A stretch of 64,000 bases of DNA from Perca fluviatilis (lineage: Eukaryota > Chordata > Actinopteri > Perciformes > Percidae). Made by a program: the position numbers and the translations under genes. The notes beneath the pieces are model-generated. The model was not told the DNA's origin. It did not search any database and saw only the letters and a program-made list of their open reading frames with translations. This document shows positions 55,495 through 64,000 of this stretch, piece after piece. Positions within the stretch are counted from its first letter, which is position 1; the number at the start of each line of letters is the position of its first letter. The stretch covers positions 9,045,524 through 9,109,523 of the forward strand of contig NC_053115.1 in NCBI RefSeq assembly GCF_010015445.1. The letters run 5' to 3'.

Positions 55495-55689
55495 GCCCTA
55501 GTTTTAATTAAACTCTTAAAGCAAGTACAAGGGCTAAATACCCTGCTGTTCCAGTGGTGTGTTTTGCTCAGTATTATGGTTTTTATAATGTTTTGATTTC
55601 CACATTTTACTAATTCTGAAAATGAATATACATCTGTAGTAGCAATTATGACTTTTTTGGGATGAGATAATACAAAGATATAGGAAAAA

Positions 55690-56028
55690 TATGCTCTTCT
55701 CTCTCTGCACTAAGGATTGCACCTCTAGAGACAAGTCTGTTAAACTCCTGACATTTGCAGACGACACAACGGTCATTGGCTTCATCTGGGACAATGACGA
55801 GTCTGCATACAGACAGGAGGTCAAACAGCTGGCCCTCTGGTGCGGTCATAACAATCTGGAGCTACCCCCATCACCATACTCAACAACACTGTGTCTGCTG
55901 TGGAACCCTCCAGGTTTCTGGGATGTAAGTTCATGAGAGCAATGTAAAAAATAAAAAATAAACTCAAATAGCCAAATTCCTTGTATGTGTACTCATACTG
56001 GGCCAATAAAGATTATTCTGATTCTGAA
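55690..56028 (+). mobile_element. Internally deleted Rex1-like LINE
   Basis: The plus strand encodes SLCTKDCTSRDKSVKLLTFADD and on to WCGHNNLEL. FADD (55754-55765) is the catalytic metal-binding box of reverse transcriptase. After NNLEL a deletion shifts the frame; the protein then continues in another frame as ITILNNTVSAVEPSRFLGCK. At about 55935 it jumps to the 3' end, 'gggccaataaagattattct' and 'gattctga', the usual tail of fish Rex1/Babar LINEs. Both deletions make it non-functional. Confidence 0.85.
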
Positions 56029-57193
56029 ATATTAGCTTCTTTGTTAAGTGCCCATTAAAATAAACATGTGTCACAAATTTAAGATGGTTTGTAAAAGCAG
56101 CACTAGTTGCTTTGAATAAAACATTTTGCGATCACTGCAGACAAAACACAGTTTTTGTTCTGCGAGACAGGAGAACATCTGAAATGAGAAAAGCTGAATT
56201 GCATTAGTAAGGGCCACTGATATTCTGACGGTCCTGTCTGAATATCAACTCCCTTGAGAGGAGAAAATGTCCCTGGTGAGACAAAGAAAAAAAAAAACAT
56301 AAGCCCGAAAATGTTCAAGTGAATCGTTCTGCTTTTCTTTGGCTCTTAGTGAATTTTTAGACTTATGTATGTTGAGCGCCACTCTTCACTGACACAAAGA
56401 GACATGGCAGCTGTTTCATACATTCGGAAGGATTTGTTGACATACTGAAATATTATGCCAGTGCAGCACTTTTCACTTCATTTGTGCTTTTAACCGTCAA
56501 GGAATATTTCAGTGTCTGAAATATGGATCACTGGCTATCAAAAGCTCTCACCCAAAAGAAGGGGTTAAGAGCAAAAATATCAAATAAACATGAGATAGAT
56601 TTCCTCCCAGTAGACATTAAAGTGGTTTACATTTACACATTTTAAAAGTTTGTCAAGGTTTTACAATGTAAATTTAGTTTTGTGACCATAACGTGGGCTT
56701 ACAAAAAGATATCTTGGTTGTAGCTATTCTTCATCATCCCGTCCCCTCTGTCTTGTCCTCCCGAGCCTGCTGACACTGATGGTTTATTAGTGAGTATCTC
56801 ATCCCTCTCTCTCTCTCTCTGTCATAATCACTGCTCTTTATGATCGGTTTGCCCTCTCTGCCCTTTCAAGATGCGGCATGTAATGAGGGCTCTGGAGGGC
56901 TGCGTGAGTGGGCTATTTAGCTATTCAGACAAGATCGGCTCACACGTCCCACGCTCTCCAACTCAACTCCCTACCAATACCTCTCAGCGATTGTTTGTCC
57001 CGCTCACAAGGTCACACAGTGATGGAGCTGGAGTGGCTCAGACATTCAAAATCAATGTTGGCTTTTAGTATATACTCAGTTTGTGTCGATCACATGATTG
57101 AAATGAGCAATTTGATTATATCCTATTGACAAATAAGGATTTATTCGGACGGTTTTACAGAGTTAAGTAGCTACGAAGACAAATAGACAACTT
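56029..57193. other. Noncoding DNA, no feature recognised
   Basis: Only a short TC run (56802-56820) is notable. Confidence 0.45.
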
Positions 57194-57260
57194 AAAGGGT
57201 CAGTTTTCCCAAATTACCAAAAACCCCAATCAGAAATTCGTATTTTTCCACCCAGAAAAA
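57194..57260 (+). mobile_element. Possible one-ended fragment of a TTAA-type element
   Basis: 'TTAAAGGGTCAGTTTTCCCA' followed by 'aattaccaaaaacc' resembles the left end of a frequent fish element ('ttaaagggtcagttcaccca'). No right end is found, so it is truncated or a coincidence. Confidence 0.4.
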
Positions 57261-57502
57261 AATTTGCAGACTTCACTGTCAAATCAGTGAAATAAATTAT
57301 TGAAATAACGAATGAATAACTGTTTTCAATTCATCGTGGGTTATTTAATCAATGGTCTCTTCCCCACTTCCTCCTGCCGGCGTCCTTGCTTATCTCATAT
57401 ACACAGCTGTAAAGTTTTGTGACTGCATCTTGCACGGCTGTGACGCTATTGCGGTGACAAAATCTGTCAAGACAGACAGACAGAAATACAGTATAAACAC
57501 CT

Positions 57503-57503
<1 letters not shown>

Positions 57504-57541
<38 letters not shown>

Positions 57542-57547
57542 ACACAT
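57504..57547. repeat. (CA)n microsatellite
   Basis: An interrupted CA run lying just outside the left copy of a perfect 25-bp inverted repeat (57566-57590). Confidence 0.95.
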
Positions 57548-57710
57548 AGGGCTATACCTACATAACAGGTCAATGTCGAGAGTGACAGATGAAATAAAAA
57601 AATCCTTTGATTTATGTTTGTGTTTTTGGTCTAAAACAGTCCAATTTAAGAATGTTGACTCTAAGAAAATATTAGAACCAGGCTTTAAAGACTTATGTGG
57701 ATAATGATCA

Positions 57711-57900
57711 GGGGTCTCATTTATAAACGTGGCGCACGCACAAAACGGGGCTGAAAATGTGCGTACGCCACTTCCCACGCAAAGGTTGTGATTTATAAAA
57801 AAACAAACTCGACGGGAGAATGTGCGGTCCTCCACGCAAACTCTGACTAATGCGCACGCACATTTTGGAGACAATGGGAATTGGCTACGCAGATGGTGAG
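57711..57900 (+). mobile_element. Probable left part of a Harbinger/ISL2EU-like element
   Basis: 'ggggtctcatttataaacgt', then 'ggcgcacgcac' and 'gtgcgtacgccac', form a subterminal hairpin (gtggcg-cacgcaca with tgtgcgtacgccac). This resembles a fish element starting 'ggggtctcatttataaa' with many 'gcgtacgc' words. Later sequence at 58690-58860 may also belong to it. I could not find a matching right end, so it is probably incomplete. Confidence 0.45.
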
Positions 57901-59007
57901 GTGGTGAACTTAAGTCAGACTAAAGAAAGTAAATGTGGGAATAACGATTACTCTTAATATTTTCAAGTATTGATGTCTCACGCACATTTCTTCACTCCAT
58001 ATCATCCACGTTGTTGTGAAGATTAAATCCAGCAGTGTTATTTGTACATCGGGTCACATTGACCCGTTTTCTATTTTTGTTTTATATCAGAAAATATGGG
58101 ACGTAGAAATAAGCGCTGGACATGTGTAGAAAAAAAAATTTAAATGTTGTAAAAAGCAAAAACAAACACATGGGTTAAGACATGACCTTGACATCCTCAG
58201 TGGTGGCTATAGCCTACAAGCTTGCAGGTGAGAATTTTTTTTTTATCTGGGTGAAAATCAAACTTTTTTTCTTATGAAATATAAACAAAACATGTAACAT
58301 TCAAAGAATAACAGACTTTTGTAACTGCAAATAAAGACGTAGATGTGGACCATATTGTGAATCTTTGAGGGTTTTAGATGTCATTGCATTGCAGCCGGGA
58401 TTTTAGGCTGTAGTGGCAATCTGACAACAAGAACTGGAGGGAATTTGAAGGCATTTCCAACGCTTGCTGGGGCAAATGATGAGGTCCGCCGTCGTCTTGA
58501 GTTTAACACTTCGTTTTATGAATGCATTTAAAAACACCTACAAAAAACTCACTGTGCCGAATGAAAGATTAAAAATGAGCAAACTAGATCTAAAACATCA
58601 CTCACACACAGCTAAAGTTCCCAGATCCTAATTCCCTAATCCCCCGCTCACCTGTGCTTCTGTTTCTAACCTCATGGTTGTGGTAATTAATTAGCACACA
58701 TACACACAGGTGCGCCGGTGACGTAGTGATCAAAACCATTCACACGAACCTACCACCATACACGTCTAAATTGGCTACAACAAATGCCTATTAATATTCA
58801 TTGGAATATGCATGCCATGACAACTTTAAATGTCAAACTTCACTACTACTGTACACTTCAACTGTAGCCTACTGTATAGCTCGTAAATATGATTGTACAT
58901 GCACTGTACGGAACGTGCACTTTAATTTGGGACTTTTCTGCGGAGGCTCCACGCAGAGCTTTCGCCGTAGCCTACGTAAGTACTGGCTATGTTTATACTT
59001 GTGCATG

Positions 59008-59042
59008 GTGTGTGTGTGTGTGTGTGTGTGTGGGGGGGGGGG
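59008..59042. repeat. (TG)n followed by an oligo-G run
   Basis: About ten TG units end in an uninterrupted run of ten G's. Confidence 0.95.
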
Positions 59043-59337
59043 TGATAGAGCGAGGGAGAAAGTGAGAGAGTGATAGCGACTAGCTTCGGAGCGAGTAGTG
59101 ACTCTAGAGTGAGAGAAACAAAGTGTTTCCCCTGGTTTTCGTATATCAACGGACCATGTACCTACGTAGCTACGTGGCAACGGCGTAAATCTTAAGCAGA
59201 AGTACAAATCAAGCAGTGCATGTTCGCCGTGCCTCCTTTTCAAGCTCCGCCCATGTCTGCCAGTTGACCTATGAACGGCTCTGTGCTAACTCGCACATGC
59301 TCCCGACGTCACATCTCTCTTTGGTCTTCCTGTCAAC
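59043..59337 (+). promoter_or_regulatory. Possible promoter region upstream of a candidate first exon
   Basis: Compared with its surroundings this stretch is CpG-rich. It contains a GC-box-like CTCCGCCCAT (about 59245) and a CRE-like CGACGTCAC (about 59303), 30-90 bp before an ATG in good context. Part of it (59140-59210) also looks repeat-derived ('cctacgtagctacgtgg'), so promoter function is uncertain. Confidence 0.3.
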
Positions 59338-59421
59338 ATGGCGACATCCATGGCATCCCAGGCTGCAGCAAGAGGACTGAGGACAGCAACCTCAAAGCAC
59401 ATACTTCTGGACAAACTCAAG
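59338..59421 (+). CDS. Possible first coding exon, mitochondrial-leader-like N-terminus
   Basis: From an ATG in good context (tcaacATGG) 28 codons run to a strong donor (CTCAAG|GTACTT, 59421/59422). The peptide begins MATSMASQAAARGLRTATSK and ends HILLDKLK. It is rich in Ala, Ser and Arg without acidic residues until the end, like a mitochondrial targeting helix. The ORF without splicing is only 60 codons. Further exons would lie outside or in the last 4.5 kb, where I cannot recognise them. I do not recognise the protein. The exon lies within the segment bracketed by 25-bp inverted repeats, so a transposon-borne origin must be considered. Confidence 0.38.
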
Positions 59422-59846
59422 GTACTTTTACCGCTTACATTACTGACAATGCGGTTTTCACCTCGCACGGGTGGGTTCTGCTGCCGTATGTCCGACGCCA
59501 TCGTCTCAGGAAGCTGTTAGTGGAGCTACGCGGCTAGCAGGTTAGCATGTCTGACCAGAGAGAGCTTTGACCATGGGTCTGACAGATCAAAGTTGAACAG
59601 TGTGACAGTCCGCTGATGATGTAACGTTAAGGACACGGCGTCCTATAGGGCTGTAATGTAATAATTGTAATCATGCAGGTCTTATAATGTAAAGACTGTC
59701 ATTCAAAATTAGTTATTTTATTTTCTATTCAAATTAGTTATTCGACGGGAGTTTTTCTGAGGAAAACGTCACTAAACTCCTCACTAATGTCTGTTACAAA
59801 ATTCTAAGTACAGCATTTATCTGTCACTCTCGACATTGACCTGGTG

Positions 59847-59867
59847 TGTGCGTGTGTGCGTGTGTGC

Positions 59868-59899
<32 letters not shown>
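59847..59899. repeat. (TGTGCG)n/(TG)n microsatellite
   Basis: TG run with regular CG interruptions, next to the right copy of the 25-bp inverted repeat. Confidence 0.92.
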
Positions 59900-59900
<1 letters not shown>

Positions 59901-61804
59901 ATAACAGAGTATTAGTTATTTAATTGGCACATTTTTAGTCTTTACATCATATGTATTTCTTTTATTTTTTAGTATGGGCTGTGGGAGCACATGCATAGTT
60001 ATAAAGCCAACTTAGGGAGATACATCTGAATACTGTCACCGGGACATAGCTCACTGCCATATCAGATAAGACCACAGTGAAAAGGTTAACTATTGCACTT
60101 TGATCCTCCAGTGTCTGTTTGCTCCACAGCTTGCAGAATTTATCAGATTAGGTTTGGTCTATGTACAAATGGCAAATGATTAGTTACATTGTCATCCATT
60201 TCACAAACAAAGCTTTGACAACAAAATGCTGCCAAAGCCACGAAAAAAGGGATCAGAAATAAAGCCCAAGAAAATTCACAGGTTCGGGGGAAGCGAACGA
60301 ATATATCTGCATGTTCTGCTACAAGCGGTGCCTCTGTTTGATAATTTTCTTCTCAGTCAGCATTGTAGACAGTATATAAGAATGGACCAACAGATCCCGT
60401 TGCTCTGGACGGAGACCAGTGAAGGATATTAGAAGCACTTTTTCGTTTTTCTGGAAGACGTATATTACATGAGCAACCTGTCTGAAAGTTGGAAGTCTTC
60501 TGGTAGCTGTGCCAAGAGAAATCTCAATCATTCCCAATCATGCAGAGACGGAGAGCGTAGGTATATGTAAGGAGATAACATAGGCACAGGCTAATTATTG
60601 CTAACTAAAATGCTAGTTAACATTAGTAATTAAACTTAAACAGGTAATGTAAGTCAAACCTGCCTGCGAGCTTCTCCTGTACTATATGGTAATTCCTCTA
60701 CTATGCGACAGTAAGTTGCATGGTTATGACACAATCGTTAGCCTATTTTTACAAAAATGTCAAAAAGTCTGCTACGGAGTCATAACGTGAGGTACAAGGT
60801 AATGGAGCCTTTTATACATTGTCCTGTTTCTTTAGAAATAAACTATGTACAAATAAAGTCATTAAATGCTTCAGATGTAAAGTTATTCGCTGTCAAAATG
60901 AATGGCAGTCAATGGAATGCTAATGGAATGCTAATGGCGGGTGATGGCGGGTGATGGCTTGTTAGCATCAATGGCAATGGCGCCATAGGAGCTACGGGTT
61001 GTGGAGAGAGACTTACCCCCTTGGTCAGCATCAGAGATCTGGTCTTTATTGGCACTGTGCCTGTTTAAATGTTTGTAACACTATGCAGCACTGTGCAGAT
61101 GTCCTGACTGAAAGGACAGAGCCAGAACTTGTTTTTGCTGTAAACATTGGTCCAGTCAAGTAGGCACACTCTGTTTGGCACAGCAGGACAGTTCAATCTC
61201 ATGTCATATTTATTTTTACACGCCTGCTTTTGCTACCTTGATATATTTTGGTACTGATGGAGCCTTGACACTTGAAACAATTTTTTAATTGAGTGGCATA
61301 TGGAGTTTATGACAGCTGGTGTGCCTGGAGCACAGTGGTTTACATTAAACCCAGGATTTAAAATGTCATGTGCTTTATATTGTGAATACCTATGAATTTA
61401 AATATTTTTTCATCTGGATTCTCAAGATCAGCATTGGATATTCTGAGCAATGAGGCTAGAGTAAACATGGTCATCAGGATGCAGCCTAGAGCTTTTACTG
61501 ATTATTTTTGTTATTCATTTTTCAGTGATTCTGACCATTAATCAAATTTTAAAATATCAGAAAATCATGACAAGTGCTCGTAGGAACCTCCCAGAACCAC
61601 AGTTTTTTTTATGTATTTCTTGGGAACAAATTACAAAAACCTAAAGAGATTTACAAGGAAACATCACAGCTGAGATAATACTTAAGCTATTTAACAGGAC
61701 TTGGCTACTTTTAAGTCCAAATGAAACAGATTGATGATGTATATTGTTAACTATACCAAAAAATGTGTTCCAACAAGAACAGGAAATACCAAAAACATAC
61801 GTGT
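59900..61804. other. Noncoding DNA with one dispersed repeat
   Basis: No exon or transposon end could be supported, apart from the repeat at 60885-61020. If the exon at 59338-59421 is real, this would be its first intron. Confidence 0.35.
60885..61020 (+). repeat. Dispersed repeat with small local duplications
   Basis: 'atgaatggcagtcaatggaa' and 'tgttagcatcaatggcaatg', then 'gcgccataggagctacgggt', match a fish repeat known to me. 'atggaatgcta' and 'ggcgggtgat' are each duplicated in tandem. The boundaries are approximate. Confidence 0.5.
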
Positions 61805-62488
61805 CATTTCCACTGCATAGTTCGGCTCGACTCAACCCACTTTGGGTACCAGCTTCTCTATTTCGTTATCCACCGAGGACTCAGTGGAGTCGGGATTCTC
61901 AGCTGATCGTCATGGCAGTGGGCTAACGGCGTGTTTTACTGCCATGACATCATCTTCAAACTTGCTAGATCCTTTCATCGGCAACAATGTCTGCACTTGT
62001 CAATTGTACAGCGTGCTGTATGGCTTAGTCTATGGCAGTAGTTCTAGACTCAGCCATTTATTTATTTACTAGTAGTATTAGTAGTAGCGTATTTTGTTTT
62101 GTGGGCTGTCACTTTTTTTAAATCTTAATTGCATATGTTGAATGCATATGTCGTGTGATATGACATATAATTAACACAATAATCATTGTTTAGTTATCGA
62201 CTGTCTTCTAACTGATCTAAATGGCGAGTTTGTGCAGGATGTCCCGTTTTGCGCAGATGACTGTTCTCTGACCAATCAGTGGTCTGCAGGGTTTTAACTC
62301 CACCTTTAAGTATCGGCATCATGTCGCTTGGAAACTCAACCTAGGTGGTACCAAAACAATACCAGATTATCAGACTAATACCAATACTACCAATACTAAT
62401 ACCAGACTAATCATAACCAACACAAAACAGAACCAAAACAGAGCGAGTTGAGTTACGTAAATCCAAGCCGTACCATGCAGTGGAAATG
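61805..62488. mobile_element. 684-bp TIR element ('catttccactgcat' ends)
   Basis: The left end CATTTCCACTGCATAGTTCG and the reverse-complemented right end CATTTCCACTGCATGGTACG match at 18 of 20 positions. The interior continues in the pattern of a fish element with 'ggctcgactc' ends. I could not read a target duplication. No transposase frame is present. Confidence 0.72.
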
Positions 62489-62503
62489 GCTATTAGCTTT
62501 TCA

Positions 62504-63770
62504 CTAGAGATGCACCGATTGACCGGCTAGTGACCGGAATTGGCTGATTTTCATGTGGTCGGCCGTGACCGGCCGATTTTATGCCGGTCAAATGCACTCT
62601 GGTGCCGCGTGATTAACATCGCGCAACATCAGCATCACACGTGCACATGCAGGGTTTCTGCTATATGCACGTAGCAGCGGCGCACCGCTACAGCTGTTTA
62701 TGAAATGTCATAAACTTGTAATTATACACTGCTCTACTGATCTCAGGCGAACGGTCAGCCGCTCTCTCTCTCCCCTCTGAGGCTGAACAACTGGAACACG
62801 AAAACCGCACTCACGCGGGTCCCGTGAAATATGACGGCTACAGTTTATCGGAAAATAGCGTTGGGCACACTGAATTTGATGAATTTACTGTTTATCAGAC
62901 CCCAGATGAGACAAGAAGCTAACGTTGGCGAACGCTGCGGCCCCTGTGCCTCAGACGCCCAGCTGCAGGAGACATTAGTAGTCCCCCGATACGCTGTATT
63001 AACGTTACTGTTTAAAATGCTTTCCAGGTCAGTCGGGATGCATACCGCTCAAAAGAAAACATTAACGTAGTAATCTTCCCCCAGTGTTTAGTTTTGTTGC
63101 TAAACTGTGTGTAAAACCCTAGGGTACCGTCTATTTGCTATTATTTATTATTTGTTAGATGATAAGCTCGTTGACATCAATGGTATTGTTAAATGCACAA
63201 TGACAAATAAAGCAAACTTGCTAAAAAAGGAACTACATGCTGTTTTCAGGTAACGTTACTGTTGACGTTCAAACAGTGAGCGCTTGTTTAGCCTGGCTGA
63301 ACATGTGGCAGATGAGAGAAGAAACAGAAATTTGTGTGTGTGTGTGTGTGTGTGTAAATATCTTTATACTGCAAGGCTATATTTATTTTTTTATTTGTTA
63401 TTTATATATTATTTTATTGCCATTACCAGTTTTCATACAGAAGTTTAGTTGGTTAAATATATCACATTTTTTTAGTTGGATATTGGATGTCAAAAGAAGG
63501 AAATGGTTCTTCCTTAACATTGCACTTTAGATGTGTGTGAATTTCCCACACCAGGAGTAATTTATATAGTTCTATTTAATAGCGATTGATTATCTGTTCA
63601 AAAAATGTTCTATGTAAAATGTTCTATTAAAGAAAAGATAGAAAATAAATATTTGCGTGTGCTGTAAAGTGGTTAGAAAAAATATATCGGAATTGGCTAA
63701 ATTTGGATTGGCAGGTCAAACTCAAATGAAAAATTGGAAATCAGAATCGGCCTAGAAAGTTGTAATCAAT
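62504..63770. mobile_element. hAT-like element ('ctagagatgcaccgat' end), about 1.27 kb
   Basis: It begins CTAGAGATGCACCGATTGAC followed by 'cggctagtgaccgg', a known fish hAT end. The right end has the matching 'ggaaatcagaatcggcctag' and 'aaagttgtaatca' but its last bases are damaged where the next element begins. The GC-rich part 62570-62960 contrasts with an AT-rich remainder. No complete transposase frame is visible. Confidence 0.65.
63333..63355. repeat. Short (TG)n microsatellite
   Basis: About eleven TG units inside the preceding element. Confidence 0.9.
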
Positions 63771-63771
63771 G

Positions 63772-64000
63772 CTAGGGATGGGCCTGATTTTCGACGATCG
63801 ATAATTGATTAAGAATTTCGTTTGACGTTAATTTGTTATCGATTAAACTAATACTGGTTGCGTTGCGTAGTGTGAGTCTTGAAGCAATTAAATTAATTTC
63901 ACAGTGTAGCAGCAATTAAACATTTTACCACTCGGGGGCAATGTTTGACTCCATACTCAGTTAGCTGCGAGTTTCCGTTTTGATTTCAAAAGTAATCATG
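63772..64000 (+). mobile_element. Left part of another hAT-like element, cut by the window end
   Basis: It begins CTAGGGATGGGCCTGATTTT, then 'cgatcgataattgattaaga' and 'atttgttatcgattaa', a fish hAT family whose left end starts 'tagggatgggc'. It abuts the previous element almost directly. The rest lies beyond the window. Confidence 0.6.

Larger units (their letters stand above)
54466..55500. mobile_element. hAT-type MITE (246 bp of its own) holding two other elements
   Basis: gttttaat flanks the whole block exactly (54458-54465 and 55501-55508). The ends read TAGTGCTGTCAATCGATG and, reverse-complemented across the right insertion, TAGGGCTGTCAACGTTAACG, a well-known fish hAT end. The right TIR is itself split: an element at 55039-55494 sits within it, with its duplication gcca/ctagt made of TIR bases. 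A second insertion lies at 54634-54949. Confidence 0.88.
57566..59843. other. 2.3-kb segment between perfect 25-bp inverted repeats
   Basis: The first and last 25 bases are exact reverse complements (caggtcaatgtcgagagtga and five more bases at 57566-57590; its complement at 59819-59843). Each lies near a CA/TG microsatellite on its outer side. No flanking duplication is evident, and similarity does not extend inward. It could be an unrecognised element with 25-bp TIRs or two copies of a repeat edge. Inside lie a probable other element, a TG/G run and a possible exon. Confidence 0.6.

Overview
The window is vertebrate nuclear DNA and almost certainly teleost fish. It is AT-rich and dense in CA/GT and GA microsatellites. 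It holds a fish-type Tc1/mariner element, Rex1-like and L2-like LINE 3' ends with their fish-type tails, and many short TIR elements of kinds I know from percomorph (perch-like) fishes. I cannot go further than 'teleost, probably percomorph' without a search. There are no bacterial-style genes or operons. No complete protein-coding gene is visible, and most long open frames are microsatellite translations, purine/pyrimidine-rich stretches or frames opened by a non-ATG codon. I offer only two possible first/alternative exons (36285-36416 and 59338-59421, both +), with low to moderate confidence.

Layout. 1-9.6 kb: mostly single-copy noncoding DNA with microsatellites, one LINE tail and one 441-bp TIR element (3751-4191). 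9.6-12.2 kb: an 8-bp-TSD element (9667-9974), a dispersed repeat, and a TTAA-flanked element (10833-11701) carrying the promoter-like region and first coding segment of a RecQ-like helicase. 12-23 kb: sparse repeats (L2-like LINE, a TTAA element at 20288-20895). 23.5-31 kb: a 1.5-kb inverted-end element with a minisatellite and a tRNA-Glu-like segment, a hAT-type element containing a large compound palindrome (26448-27184), a second hAT-type element (29349-29848) and a TTAA element (30085-30604). 31-37.4 kb: mainly unique. 37.5-38.6 kb: a 1.15-kb hAT-type element with a deleted SINE and a LINE tail inside. 40.2-43.1 kb: a microsatellite-delimited stack in which a dead Tc1 lies inside one TIR element, which lies inside another. 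43.1-52.5 kb: the longest stretch without a recognisable transposon. 52.5-56 kb: two compound nests, one a solo LTR inside a TIR element and the other two TIR elements inside a third, all with readable target-site duplications; then a deleted Rex1-like LINE. 57.5-64 kb: a 2.3-kb segment bracketed by a perfect 25-bp inverted repeat, then three more TIR elements, the last running off the window end.

How it works together. This is a gene-poor intergenic or intronic interval whose visible structure is mostly layers of transposition. Because many target-site duplications can still be read directly, the order of several insertions can be reconstructed. The most unusual items are the helicase exon and CGCG-promoter capture (10833-11701), the triple nest at 54458-55508, the solo-LTR nest at 52493-54080, the compound palindrome at 26737-26976, and a short TIR family with 9-bp duplications seen three times here. 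Superfamily names rest on TSD length and end motifs read by eye, with no database search.
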